Below are positions 44,465-52,850 of a DNA stretch of 64,000 nt, piece by piece; position 1 is the first letter of the stretch, and each line of letters begins with the position of its first letter. The notes beneath the pieces are model-generated. The model made no database searches. It was not told where the DNA came from and saw nothing but the letters and a program-made list of their open reading frames with translations. The stretch comes from Desulfobulbaceae bacterium (GTDB taxonomy: Bacteria > Desulfobacterota > Desulfobulbia > Desulfobulbales > Desulfobulbaceae): the NCBI GenBank assembly GCA_019163135.1, contig JAFLKR010000073.1, forward strand, positions 1 to 64,000. The letters are read 5' to 3'. The translations under genes and the position numbers were made by a program.

Positions 44465-45625
44465 TTATCTTTTTTTCTTTTCCTGCTTCTTGAACAGATC
44501 GCCAAAGGTGCCCATGGAGGTTGCTTCCTTGGTTGCCGGCGGCGGCGTGTATTGCTCCCCTGCCGGTTCCTTGGCGACATAATCCTCAGGCGTTAAAGCC
44601 AGCCGTTTCTGGACGGTATCAACGGATTCGATTTTAACGGTCAGTTCTTGACCTGCTTCCAGCACCTCACGGGGATGATGGATTCTCCGCCCTGCTCCGA
44701 TCTTGGAGATATGGAGCAGCCCATCGATACCCGGTTCCAGGGTGACAAAGGCACCGAAGTCAGCCAACCGGGATACCCTGCCCTGATGGACGGAACCTAC
44801 GGGATACTTGCTTAGGACCTGATCCCAAGGGTTGGCGGTGGTCTCCCGCAGGCTCAAGGAGATTCGGTCTTTTTCCCAATCCAGCCGTTTGATGACCACC
44901 TGCACTTGCTGACCGCGACTGAGGATATCCTCAACCCGTTCGGTCTGCCCCCAAGCGAGTTCTGAGATAGGAATGAGACCATCCACCCCGCCGATATCGA
45001 CAAAGGCGCCGAAATCGCGTAGCGAAGTGACGGTACCGCTGACCTGCATGCCCTCGGTAAGTTTTTCCTTGAGCAACTCACGTTCCTGGGCCCGTTGATC
45101 TTCCTGGACGGCTCGTGCCGAAAGGATGATGTTTTTGCCCTGGCTGCCGAACTCGATAATTTTAAAGGCAAGGGTTTTGTCGATATAGTCTTCCCCGTTT
45201 TCAACTTTACGAATATCCATCTGCGAGTAGGGACAGAAACCTCGTTGGCCGGCAACCGTGACCGAAAAACCACCTTTGATTTCACCCGTGACTTTGCCTT
45301 CGACCGGGATGCCGGATTGAAAGGCTTCTTCGAGTTCGCGTGAACTCGTCTGGCCGGAGCCGAGTCGGGTGGTAAACACCATCTCGCCATTCCGCGCCGC
45401 CAGGAAAAAGACCTTGATGCGATCACCGATGGCGACGAGCAACTCTCCTGCCTCGTTGCGCAATGCGGAGGCATTCAGGACACCTTCACTTTTGCCGCCG
45501 ACATCAAGAAAAATATTGTCACCACTGATGCCGACAACGAGTGCTTCCACGCGATCGCCGGGCTGCATGTTTTTGCGGGAAACGGTTTTTACCTGGAAAA
45601 GATCTGCAAAGGATTCGTCGCTCAT
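44465..45625 (-). CDS. S1 RNA-binding-domain protein (S1-like)
   Basis: A 386-residue protein with four S1 repeats: around residues 22-90 (GDRVEALVVGISGDNIFLDVGGKSEGVL), 105-170, 190-260 (TEGMQVSGTVTSLRDFGAFVDIGGVDGLIPISEL) and 275-350 (GSVHQGRVSRLADFGAFVTLEPGIDGLLHIS). It ends in a lysine-rich tail. Ribosomal S1 usually has five or six repeats and is longer, so this is a paralogue or a shortened S1 acting in mRNA binding. GGAACAG lies upstream. Confidence 0.85.
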   Translation of the reverse strand: MSDESFADLFQVKTVSRKNMQPGDRVEALVVGISGDNIFLDVGGKSEGVLNASALRNEAGELLVAIGDRIKVFFLAARNGEMVFTTRLGSGQTSSRELEEAFQSGIPVEGKVTGEIKGGFSVTVAGQRGFCPYSQMDIRKVENGEDYIDKTLAFKIIEFGSQGKNIILSARAVQEDQRAQERELLKEKLTEGMQVSGTVTSLRDFGAFVDIGGVDGLIPISELAWGQTERVEDILSRGQQVQVVIKRLDWEKDRISLSLRETTANPWDQVLSKYPVGSVHQGRVSRLADFGAFVTLEPGIDGLLHISKIGAGRRIHHPREVLEAGQELTVKIESVDTVQKRLALTPEDYVAKEPAGEQYTPPPATKEATSMGTFGDLFKKQEKKKR

Positions 45626-45717
45626 TGTTTTCTACTGTTCCAATAAGAGTTATCCAGCATTGAAAACTCGCAGGCGAGTTTTGTACTGGCGCTGTAATCG
45701 CATCCCTTCGGGATGGA

Positions 45718-46233
45718 TCAATCGTCTAACAACAACTTGCTGCCGACTTCAAGTCGGTGTACTGAAAAGTCATCGGTATCGAGCAGGGCAAAGGACGGAT
45801 TCGCATCCTTGCCCAGAAGATCGCCGGGATTGATCAGCAGGCAGGCGCCCAGCCGTTCAACTGAAAAAATATGATCATGCCCATAACAGACAAGGTCATA
45901 GGCACCCGAGAGCGCCAACTCGCGGGCCAGTTCCGGATAATGATTAAAGGCGATACGGTGCGAGTCGGCAACCAGGGTTCCGTGAAAGCCATGGTGGCGG
46001 ATATTGTCTAGCCCGGTGGCGCATCGCGAGGCAATAAGATGTTGATCGCCGGCATTGTTGCCGTAAATCAAATGCACCGGTCCTTGGAATGCATGCAGAT
46101 AGGCCAGCATAAAGGGCGAGATCAGATCGCCGCAGTGAATCAGCAGATCAGCACCTTCCCGGTTGGCAAGACTCACGGCCCGTCGCAGGTTGGGGATGTG
46201 GTCATGGCTATCTGATAAAATGGCGATACGCAT
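45718..46233 (-). CDS. YfcE-type metallophosphoesterase
   Basis: A 171-residue calcineurin-like phosphoesterase. MRIAILSDSHDHIPNLRRAV, LIHCGDL, LIYGNNAGD and CYGHDH are the metal-binding motifs. The ATG at 46233 is used; the track start at 46242 is a TTG overlapping the upstream stop. Substrates of this family are varied (model phosphodiesters) and not assignable. It lies 5 nt after the 83-codon ORF. Confidence 0.87.
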   Translation of the reverse strand: MRIAILSDSHDHIPNLRRAVSLANREGADLLIHCGDLISPFMLAYLHAFQGPVHLIYGNNAGDQHLIASRCATGLDNIRHHGFHGTLVADSHRIAFNHYPELARELALSGAYDLVCYGHDHIFSVERLGACLLINPGDLLGKDANPSFALLDTDDFSVHRLEVGSKLLLDD

Positions 46234-46238
46234 GGAAG

Positions 46239-46490
46239 TCAACGTGCAGAGACGGCCGGGACGAGGCGGAGGTCGCGGTACCGGGTACGCATGTTTTCGT
46301 TCCGAACCGACCGATCGTGCCTCAACTGATCTTTTTTAACCCGGTTCCAGGATTGCGGCAACTCCTTTTGCACCGATGGTTGTTGTCTGCCAGTCAGGCT
46401 GACGTTCCAAGTGGCATGGCTACCCTTGTGAAAGGGGCGGAAACCGAGGAAATTGAGGGGTGCCGGCCACATGGGTCGATTCGGATTCAT
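46239..46490 (-). CDS. 83-codon ORF between lolA and the phosphoesterase gene
   Basis: It fits exactly between neighbours: its ATG overlaps the lolA stop as ATGA, and its stop is 5 nt before the phosphoesterase ATG. The product is basic and unrecognised (MNPNRPMWPAPLNFLGFRPF ... LRHDRSVRNENMRTRYRDLRLVPA), with no signal peptide or membrane segment. The tight coupling favours a real gene, but the proline- and arginine-rich sequence could also be translated noise. No function is inferred. Confidence 0.45.
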   Translation of the reverse strand: MNPNRPMWPAPLNFLGFRPFHKGSHATWNVSLTGRQQPSVQKELPQSWNRVKKDQLRHDRSVRNENMRTRYRDLRLVPAVSAR

Positions 46491-47215
46491 TGACGGATAG
46501 TTTCGGTACCGGGCGCCAGGTCAAGTTTGAGCAGGGATTCCACCCGCTGCCGGTTCCCCGTCGGCAGGGTGTTAAAGCGCACCGTGGAGAAGGTGAGTTC
46601 GGTCAGGGAGCCGAAATGATCTTCCATGAGCAGCCGATGGATGGTCTGGTCTCCACTGAGCCAGAGCTGAATCCTTTTTACTTGGGGATGCGGCTGCCGA
46701 GGGGTAAGGAGAACCGATATGTAACCGGACGGAGGTTCGTTGAGGAAGAACTGTCGGTCCGGATCGCTGGCCACAAATTCCTCGAGCAGGCTGGTGGTGC
46801 CGGTAAAAATCGCATAGGTGATGTCGGATTCCATCTCGCCTGCCGGAGAGATGATCAGCTGTTTGTCATGGGGAGTGTAGATAGAGAACTCCTTGCCGTC
46901 GTTGATAATGGTCTGCACCATGGGTTCAGTGTAGTCCCAGCGCATGATGCCTTTTCCGGTCGGTGCAGAGGCGCCCGGTTGGGTTGTGGGCCGATAAAAT
47001 ACGGCCTTGCCGCTCCCCTGCTTGACCCGACTGTTGGTCGAGGTGGATTGGGAAAAATCGAATTCGAGGCTGTGGAGTTGCTGGTATTTTTTTTGCAATT
47101 TCAAAATGTTGTTCGCTGGTCCCTGGGTGGATTCGGCACTGTAGCCAGAGAGAGGCAGGGCGGTCACCAGGCACAGGGTCAGGAAAAACAAGAGGGCTTG
47201 GAGGGCGTTAGACAT
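46487..47215 (-). CDS. lolA: LolA-like periplasmic lipoprotein carrier
   Basis: A 242-residue exported protein, signal peptide about residues 1-27 (FFLTLCLVTALPLSGYSAES). KLQKKYQQLHSLEFDFSQST, the LolA-type outer strand, and GKGIMRWDYTEPMVQTIINDGKEFSIYTPHDKQLI follow. LolA ferries lipoproteins to the outer membrane, matching the many lipoproteins in this window. It overlaps murI by 8 nt. Confidence 0.88.
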   Translation of the reverse strand: MSNALQALLFFLTLCLVTALPLSGYSAESTQGPANNILKLQKKYQQLHSLEFDFSQSTSTNSRVKQGSGKAVFYRPTTQPGASAPTGKGIMRWDYTEPMVQTIINDGKEFSIYTPHDKQLIISPAGEMESDITYAIFTGTTSLLEEFVASDPDRQFFLNEPPSGYISVLLTPRQPHPQVKRIQLWLSGDQTIHRLLMEDHFGSLTELTFSTVRFNTLPTGNRQRVESLLKLDLAPGTETIRQ

Positions 47216-47996
47216 CTATTTTCTCCAGGAGGACGGTACGACCGAAGATTTTGCCAGCCAAGGCGTGCACCGGCGAGGGGATATCCGATACAAAAAAACG
47301 GTTGGGGGTATCCGGAGCGTAGAGTGCTGCGCGAAGTTCTGCATCGGTATCTAGTAGTTGCTTGAGATGCAGGGCCACTTCAACTGAAGAGTCAATAATA
47401 TGTACTTTGCGGCCGATCCGAGGTGCGATGATTTTCTTCAGCAGCGGGTAGTGGGTGCAACCGAGGATGAGGGTATCGATCTGCTTGTCGCGCAGGGGGT
47501 GCAGATATTTTTTGACGATCATTTTGGTCTCCCGGCGTTCCATCCACCCCTCTTCGACCAGCGGCACCAGCAAGGGGCAGGCCTGGCTGTACACCCGGCA
47601 TTCCGGGCGGGCATCCTGAAGGCGTTGTTCATAGAGGCCGGAGTTGATGGTGGCCCTGGTGCCGATCACACCGATCCGTCCGTTCTTACTGACTGCCGCC
47701 GCCTTGGCCACCGCCGGGAAAATAACATCGATAATCGATTGGCTGTAATGACTCCGCAGGAAACCGGATGCTGTACTCGCGGCAGAGTTGCAGGCGATGA
47801 CGATCAGCTTTGCCCCCTGTCGAAGCAGGAATTCGGTGTTGCGATGGGAATATTCGGTGATCATCGCCGGGCTTTTGGAGCCATAGGGGGTTCGGGCGAG
47901 ATCGCCGAGATAGATCAGGGGAAACCCTGGACATAATTGTTCAACGGCACGGGCGACGGTCATGCCGCCGACACCGGAATCAAAAATACCGATCAT
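47208..47996 (-). CDS. murI: Glutamate racemase
   Basis: Converts L- to D-glutamate for peptidoglycan. It has 262 residues. GIFDSGVGGMTVARAV is the first Asp/Ser motif. Catalytic cysteines are in VIACNSAAS near residue 72 and LGCTHYPLL near 183. Length is normal. The end overlaps lolA by 8 nt. The ribosome binding site is weak. Confidence 0.94.
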   Translation of the reverse strand: MIGIFDSGVGGMTVARAVEQLCPGFPLIYLGDLARTPYGSKSPAMITEYSHRNTEFLLRQGAKLIVIACNSAASTASGFLRSHYSQSIIDVIFPAVAKAAAVSKNGRIGVIGTRATINSGLYEQRLQDARPECRVYSQACPLLVPLVEEGWMERRETKMIVKKYLHPLRDKQIDTLILGCTHYPLLKKIIAPRIGRKVHIIDSSVEVALHLKQLLDTDAELRAALYAPDTPNRFFVSDIPSPVHALAGKIFGRTVLLEKIDV

Positions 47997-48177
47997 CTTG
48001 TCTTATCTGGTGGCTGGTGATTGGGAACAGGGAGCGAAGGGGGCTCCAACGCATACTGCTTGCAGTGCTGGCGTTGCAGAAGGATTGTGTCCAGAGTGCC
48101 GGGCGCATCCAGGGCGGACGGCAACATTGATTCGCTGCCGTCCGGAGCCTTTCCCTTGATCTGTTTCGATCGAGAAT
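47997..48177. other. Two strong hairpins between mucR and murI
   Basis: CAACGC..GCGTTG encloses TACTGC-TT-GCAGT (about 48048-48077), and further right CGGACGGCA pairs perfectly with TGCCGTCCG (48115-48144) with a 12-nt loop. Neither is followed by a clear T tract on either strand. They may be mRNA processing or stabilising structures, or copies of a dispersed repeat. Confidence 0.45.
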
Positions 48178-48621
48178 TTATTTCTTTTTAGTGGTATCTT
48201 TCGTCCGCGCTTCGATAGCTTTGCGGAGGTTAGCGGGCAATCCCCGCTCTTTTCCCGATTGGGAACGTTTTTCGGAGAGCGCCTTGGCGCAGAGCGGCTG
48301 CCGGGCGGAAAAACCATGTTTCCGCCGGTATTCCTTGGAGTTGAGATCATGAGATTTCAAGTGCTTTGGACTCAGCATCTTGAACTCCTGGCCACATTCC
48401 AGACAGATAATTTTATTTTTCTGGATGGATTTTTTAGGATCCATAACAGGAATTGACTCTTCCGGCTCTGCTTCAATCCCTGTGGATTCAGAATCCTGAA
48501 GAGATTTAAGGGTTTGGAATGTATCGTTAAGCGCTGCCTTTATTTCTTCCGTGGTCATCTGTTTGCTGCTGATTTGTGATTGAATGATTTCGGCAGTCAT
48601 TTCAACGAGTGATTTACTCAT
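48178..48621 (-). CDS. MucR/Ros-type zinc-finger regulator
   Basis: A 147-residue protein from the ATG at 48621, preceded by AGGAGAG; the track start at 48741 is not supported. The N-terminus MSKSLVEMTAEIIQSQISSKQMTTEEIKAAL is the MucR oligomerisation type. The single prokaryotic zinc finger is CLECGQEFKMLSPKHLKSHDLNSKEYRRKHGF, followed by a basic tail. MucR/Ros proteins are H-NS-like silencers or repressors, here of unknown targets. Confidence 0.88.
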   Translation of the reverse strand: MSKSLVEMTAEIIQSQISSKQMTTEEIKAALNDTFQTLKSLQDSESTGIEAEPEESIPVMDPKKSIQKNKIICLECGQEFKMLSPKHLKSHDLNSKEYRRKHGFSARQPLCAKALSEKRSQSGKERGLPANLRKAIEARTKDTTKKK

Positions 48622-48643
48622 CGGTCTCTCCTGAGTATTAAAA

Positions 48644-48649
48644 ATTATA
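48644..48649 (-). promoter_or_regulatory. -10 box of the MucR-type gene
   Basis: TATAAT is a perfect -10 on the minus strand, 23 nt upstream of the ATG region. The matching -35 region (CATGAT at 17 bp) is poor, so the promoter may need an activator or be autoregulated. The 369-bp stretch 48622-48990 holds no gene. Confidence 0.5.
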
Positions 48650-48897
48650 TAGGTACAAGTCGCAGTATCATGCGATTGTTGCAAACATAGAACACGAATT
48701 GAAGCAATGCAAATGTTTTGTTTGATGGTATCGACAATCATGGTTCCATTGCAGGCTCACTGCAAGGTCATGTTGATTTTCAAAGGAGGTCGCTTGTAAC
48801 CGGCTAGGGATTAATTCGTTTCGGCAGGGTGTCGTTGCGATGTTTATGCATACTGCAACTGATTTTTCCTGCCTGACGGATTATTCCGCCATGGGAG

Positions 48898-48926
48898 TTG
48901 ACAGGGGGAGGCAGAACCATTAAATT
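48898..48926 (+). promoter_or_regulatory. Promoter of the FmdB-family gene
   Basis: TTGACA (48898-48903) and TAAATT (48921-48926) are 17 bp apart, a good sigma70 match. Transcription would begin near 48933, leaving a leader of about 58 nt with GAGGTG just before the ATG. Confidence 0.7.
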
Positions 48927-48990
48927 TGGCGTGTTTGATGAGTCGGTATTTTTTTTAACCTTAATATAGACAGCGTTGTGAGGTGTTGCC

Positions 48991-49278
48991 ATGCCAGTGT
49001 ATGAGTATGAGTGTGGAGGGTGTGAAAAGGTTTTTGAGGTCCAGCAGCGCATAGCCGATGGACCGCTGACCGCCTGCCCCGTTTGTGGTGGTGAGGTGCG
49101 TAAGCTGATTTCCATGAGTTCCTTTCAATTGAAAGGCAGCGGTTGGTACAACGACGGCTACAGCGGTCGGTCAAACGACAAGGCAGCTCCGTGCGAGACC
49201 GTATCTGCCGTCAAGGATGCCGGAGTCACTCCTCCCTGCGGCGGCGGGGCTTGCAGCCATTGTCCGGCGGCCACCTGA
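48991..49278 (+). CDS. FmdB-family zinc ribbon protein
   Basis: A 95-residue protein. MPVYEYECGGCEKVFEVQQRIADGPLTACPVCGGEVRKLIS is the FmdB zinc ribbon with Cys8, 11, 29 and 32. The tail has a Gly-rich cysteine cluster (CGGGACSHCPAAT). FmdB was named from a formamidase operon; the true role is unknown, and this gene has no amide-metabolism neighbours. Confidence 0.9.
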   Translation: MPVYEYECGGCEKVFEVQQRIADGPLTACPVCGGEVRKLISMSSFQLKGSGWYNDGYSGRSNDKAAPCETVSAVKDAGVTPPCGGGACSHCPAAT

Positions 49279-49303
49279 TCGATTTGCAGTTTGTTTTCTT
49301 CGA

Positions 49304-49327
49304 CCCGGCCTTGCGCCGGGTTTTTTT
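49304..49327 (+). terminator. Rho-independent terminator after the FmdB-family gene
   Basis: CCCGGC-CTTGC-GCCGGG is followed by seven T bases, 25 nt after the stop. Confidence 0.9.
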
Positions 49328-49372
49328 ATTGCCGGCAGGGCACCCCATCATAGTTCTCCCTGAATAGGGAAG

Positions 49373-50476
49373 TCAGGATTTAGTGATGATGGCCATAGCA
49401 TCACCATAGGAGAAAAAACGATAGTCTCCGGCAACGGCCTCCTGGTAAGCGGCCATTATCCTTTGGTGGCCGGCCAAGGCCGAAACCAGGAAGAGCAGCG
49501 ATGATTTCGGCAGGTGGAAATTGGTGATCAGGTTGTCCACAATCCTGAATTGAAATCCGGGATAAATGAAAAGATCGCATTCGCCGGTCAGGGGGTGGAT
49601 CTGGCCCTGCTCGTCGGCGGCAAATTCAAGGGTTCGCACTGTGGTGGTCCCCACCGCCCAGATTCTGCCGCCCGCCGCTTTCACCCGGTTGATTTTTTCC
49701 GCGGTGCCTGCTGAAACTTCCACTCTTTCCTGGTGAATGACATGCTCGCGGATATCCTCGGTTCGGACTGGTGCAAAAGTGCCATAGCCGACATGAAGCA
49801 TGATGCTGACGATATCAATCCCCTTGGCGGTGATCTTGGCGAGGAGGTCATCGCTGAAATGCAGGCCGGCTGTGGGGGCGGCAACCGAGCCGGTATGGCG
49901 GGCGTAGCGGGTTTGATACCGGTGCAGGTCGTCGCCATAACAGCCGTCCGGGCGATTGATGTAGGGCGGTAGCGGCATCTGGCCGTGCGCTTCCAGCAGG
50001 GCCTCCAGCGTTTGCTCGTTGAGCGGGTGGTACTGAAGAGTCACCTGCGCTTTGCCGTCCTCGCTGAAACTGTCGATCCGGGCCCTGAGCACTTTGCTGA
50101 AATTGAGCAAATCACCGGGCTTGGGTCGTTTGGAACTTTTGATCAGGGCGGGCGCTGTGGCTTCCCGCCATAGGGCTGGCAGGTTTTCGCCGGAAACGAC
50201 CTGAGGAAAGGAGAGCAGGAAAAGCTCAACCTTACCGCCGGTCTGTTTGTGTCCCAGCAGTCGTGCCGGAAAGACCTTGGTGTTATTGATAACTAGGAGG
50301 TCGGATTCCCGGAGCTTATCAATGATGTCGGCGAATTGATGGTGGGCGAGGGTGGCCTGCGTAGTGTCGAGGACCAGCAGGCGGGAACGGTCACGCTCCG
50401 GTGCCGGGAACTGGGCTATTCGGTCCGCTGGCAACTCGTAATCGTAATCGTCCAGATGGTGGGGATAGTCATTCAT
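49373..50476 (-). CDS. queA: tRNA preQ1(34) ribosyltransferase-isomerase QueA
   Basis: Transfers the ribosyl group of SAM to 7-aminomethyl-7-deazaguanine in tRNA, forming epoxyqueuosine. It has 367 residues from the ATG at 50476. DDYDYELPADRIAQFPAPERDRSRLLVLD, LVINNTKVFPARLLG, VAAPTAGLHFSDDLL and MLHVGYGTFAPVR are family hallmarks. The track extends upstream to 50530 without support. No other queuosine genes are present. Confidence 0.95.
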   Translation of the reverse strand: MNDYPHHLDDYDYELPADRIAQFPAPERDRSRLLVLDTTQATLAHHQFADIIDKLRESDLLVINNTKVFPARLLGHKQTGGKVELFLLSFPQVVSGENLPALWREATAPALIKSSKRPKPGDLLNFSKVLRARIDSFSEDGKAQVTLQYHPLNEQTLEALLEAHGQMPLPPYINRPDGCYGDDLHRYQTRYARHTGSVAAPTAGLHFSDDLLAKITAKGIDIVSIMLHVGYGTFAPVRTEDIREHVIHQERVEVSAGTAEKINRVKAAGGRIWAVGTTTVRTLEFAADEQGQIHPLTGECDLFIYPGFQFRIVDNLITNFHLPKSSLLFLVSALAGHQRIMAAYQEAVAGDYRFFSYGDAMAIITKS

Positions 50477-50698
50477 GGGAAACAGGGGCTTGGGCATAGG
50501 TATAGACAGGGTGATTTTGTTGCAAAGCACGACAGCCTACTTTACATTGCCCAAAAAGTCTTGGTCCAAATTATCCCGGACCCCCGATCGAATCCTCGGG
50601 CCGGGCTGAAATGCTGCAACTTTGAACCCCTTTACCGGATTGACCTCGGACTGCTCGGAATCCTTTTTCAATAATATATTTGTCTCCTTCATTACGCT

Positions 50699-51364
50699 AT
50701 GTATCTGGTCACCGCTGCCACCGCCTTTGAAATGGAGGCCTTTCGCCGAGCATGTCCGCCCGCCGTGCGCTATCAACAACTGCTCACCGGCATCGGTCCG
50801 GTTGAGGCCGCCGTCCAGGTGACGTCGTATCTGGCCAGGGCTTCCGTCTCGTTCAAAGGGGTGGTCAATCTCGGGGTTGCCGGAGCGTACCAGCAAGACC
50901 AGAACGAACCAGGCGTCGGGCTGCTGGATATCTGTCTGGCCGAACGTGAGGTGCTGGGCGATCTAGGCATCTGTTATCAGGATGCGGTTGAATCGTTGCG
51001 GGGCGAATCTTTCGAAATTCAGGATACATTTCCACTGGACCGCCAACTGCTGCACCGCGCGGAAGCCTTGATCATTCGTGGCAAGATGGTTGCCAAGCGC
51101 GGGACCTTCGTTACGGTGAATTGCGTCAGCGGTTCCCGGCAGCGAGGCGCTCTGCTGGCTCGGCGGCACCAGGCTCTTTGTGAGAATATGGAGGGCGCCG
51201 CGGTTGCCCGGGTTTGTGTCCAGTTCGGTCTGCCGCTGCTTGAGCTTCGTTGCATTTCCAATCTGGTCGAGGACCGCAACCTGCAGAATTGGCAATTGAA
51301 AAAGGCCTGCACCTGTTGCGGCGAAGTGGCAGCGCTTGTTTTGGAAGGATTGTCGCATGACTGA
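50699..51364 (+). CDS. mqnB: Futalosine hydrolase
   Basis: A 221-residue nucleoside-phosphorylase-fold enzyme that removes the base from futalosine in the alternative menaquinone pathway. LLTGIGPVEAAVQVTSYL, VNLGVAGAYQ and LCENMEGAAVARVCVQFGLPLLELRCISN (M-E base site, then RCISN) fit MqnB. Direct overlap with mqnD makes the assignment firm. No Shine-Dalgarno is visible before the ATG. Confidence 0.9.
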   Translation: MYLVTAATAFEMEAFRRACPPAVRYQQLLTGIGPVEAAVQVTSYLARASVSFKGVVNLGVAGAYQQDQNEPGVGLLDICLAEREVLGDLGICYQDAVESLRGESFEIQDTFPLDRQLLHRAEALIIRGKMVAKRGTFVTVNCVSGSRQRGALLARRHQALCENMEGAAVARVCVQFGLPLLELRCISNLVEDRNLQNWQLKKACTCCGEVAALVLEGLSHD

Positions 51365-52193
51365 AACACCAATATTGTCGCTAGGCTTTTCGCCTTGTCC
51401 CAATGACACCTACATCTTTCACGGTTTGGTCCACGGCAAGGTGCCGTTAACCCGGGCGGCTTTGGCCGAGCCGTTGCTGGAGGATGTGGAAACCTTGAAC
51501 GATTGGGCCTTGCACGGGCGGCTGGATGTGACCAAGTTGTCTTTTCACGCCCTGGGCCATGTGCTTGATCGCTATGCCCTGCTTCGAGCCGGCGCCGCCT
51601 TGGGCCGGGGTTGCGGCCCCTTGCTGCTCACCGGGGGCGGCGACAAAAAGGCCAGCGTCAGCGACTGGAAGATCGCCATTCCCGGAACCTATACCACCGC
51701 AGCTTTGCTGCTGCGCCTTTATCAACCGGCCTGCCGCAATCTGGTTGTCATGCGGTTTGACCGGATCATGGAGGCCATCGCCAGCGGCGCGGTTGACGGC
51801 GGAGTGGTCATCCACGAAAGCAGATTCACCTATCATTTCATGAAGTTGCATTGTGTCCAGGATCTTGGCCAGTGGTGGGAGCAGACCACCGGCCTGCCGA
51901 TTCCTCTGGGTTGTATCGCCGTCAAGAAAGCACTGGCCCCGGCGATCCGTGAAGAGATCGATGCCGCGATTTCCGCCAGCATCGGCTGGGCCGATGACCA
52001 CCCCGCCGACAGCTTGGACTATATACAGGCTCATGCTCAGGAGATGGAACCGGAGGTAATCCGCGGCCATATTGGGTTGTACGTCAATCAGTATTCGCGT
52101 GATCTCGGGACCGAGGGCTTGCATGCCGTGCAGGAACTGCTGCGGCGCGGCGCGGCAGCCGGCCTTTTTCCCCTGCGGCCTGACTGGCGATGA
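51357..52193 (+). CDS. mqnD: 1,4-dihydroxy-6-naphthoate synthase MqnD
   Basis: A 278-residue enzyme opening cyclic dehypoxanthinylfutalosine to 1,4-dihydroxy-6-naphthoate. LSLGFSPCPNDTYIFHGLVHG at the start and VVIHESRFTYHFMKLHCVQDLGQWWEQTTGLPIPLGCIAVKK in the middle are typical. The ATG at 51357 overlaps mqnB by 8 nt; the track start at 51336 does not match the family start. The mobA start overlaps its stop as ATGA. Confidence 0.93.
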   Translation: MTETPILSLGFSPCPNDTYIFHGLVHGKVPLTRAALAEPLLEDVETLNDWALHGRLDVTKLSFHALGHVLDRYALLRAGAALGRGCGPLLLTGGGDKKASVSDWKIAIPGTYTTAALLLRLYQPACRNLVVMRFDRIMEAIASGAVDGGVVIHESRFTYHFMKLHCVQDLGQWWEQTTGLPIPLGCIAVKKALAPAIREEIDAAISASIGWADDHPADSLDYIQAHAQEMEPEVIRGHIGLYVNQYSRDLGTEGLHAVQELLRRGAAAGLFPLRPDWR

Positions 52194-52825
52194 AACCGGA
52201 CAGCCGGGAGGCGATAAACCCGGTTTGGGGTTGTGTGCTGATCGGCGGCAGAAGTCGCCGCATGGGGGCGCCCAAGCACCTGATCGAGATGGACGGGCGT
52301 GCCTGGATCGAACAGACGGTGGCGATTATGCGACAGCAGGTTGCCGAGGTGGTGATCGCCGGTGCCGGCACCTTGCCCCCATCTCTTGCGAATGTGAAGC
52401 GGGTTGATGATATCCTCGGTCTGGCCGGCCCGCTTGCCGGTATCCTCGCTGCTTTTCGCAGCTACCCGCAGGTTTCCTGGCTGGTAGTGGCCTGCGATCT
52501 TCCGGATATGCAGGAGGCCGCTTTGCAGTGGCTGCTTGATTGCCACCGACCCGGGGTGGTGGCGGTGATGCCGGAGTTGGCAGGGGATGGCCGGATTGAA
52601 CCGTTGTTGGCCTATTACGATCAATCTTGCCGCCAACTGCTGGAAGCCATGGCCGCCAGCGGTCAGCGCCGGATGAATCGCCTGCAGGCAGCGGCCGGCG
52701 TCATCACCCCGCAGCCGCCTCTCCATCTTCGGGGTTGCTGGCGTAATGTCAACACGCCCGAAGAACTCGTCCGGGATTCGGCGGCAGCCAATTCTTGCCG
52801 GTCAACGACAATAATCAGCAAGTGA
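52190..52825 (+). CDS. mobA: Molybdenum cofactor guanylyltransferase MobA
   Basis: A 211-residue nucleotidyltransferase joining GMP to molybdopterin. VLIGGRSRRMGAPKHLIEMDGRAW is the GTP-binding signature (GGxSxRMGxxK variant), and VVACDLPDM and NVNTPEEL are conserved. It serves bis-MGD enzymes such as formate dehydrogenases. The short MoaE-like gene at 26.6 kb belongs to the same pathway. Confidence 0.88.
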   Translation: MKPDSREAINPVWGCVLIGGRSRRMGAPKHLIEMDGRAWIEQTVAIMRQQVAEVVIAGAGTLPPSLANVKRVDDILGLAGPLAGILAAFRSYPQVSWLVVACDLPDMQEAALQWLLDCHRPGVVAVMPELAGDGRIEPLLAYYDQSCRQLLEAMAASGQRRMNRLQAAAGVITPQPPLHLRGCWRNVNTPEELVRDSAAANSCRSTTIISK

Positions 52826-52850
52826 ACCCGCAGAGGCGAAGGTAATCCAT

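Noticed and set aside
46460-47365. 301-codon plus-strand ORF over lolA and murI
   Set aside because: Antisense shadow; no ribosome binding site and no recognisable domain.
48781-48800. AAAGGAGGT as a ribosome binding site for a small gene
   Set aside because: The next start-like codon (TTG) is followed immediately by TAA, and no ATG is in range.
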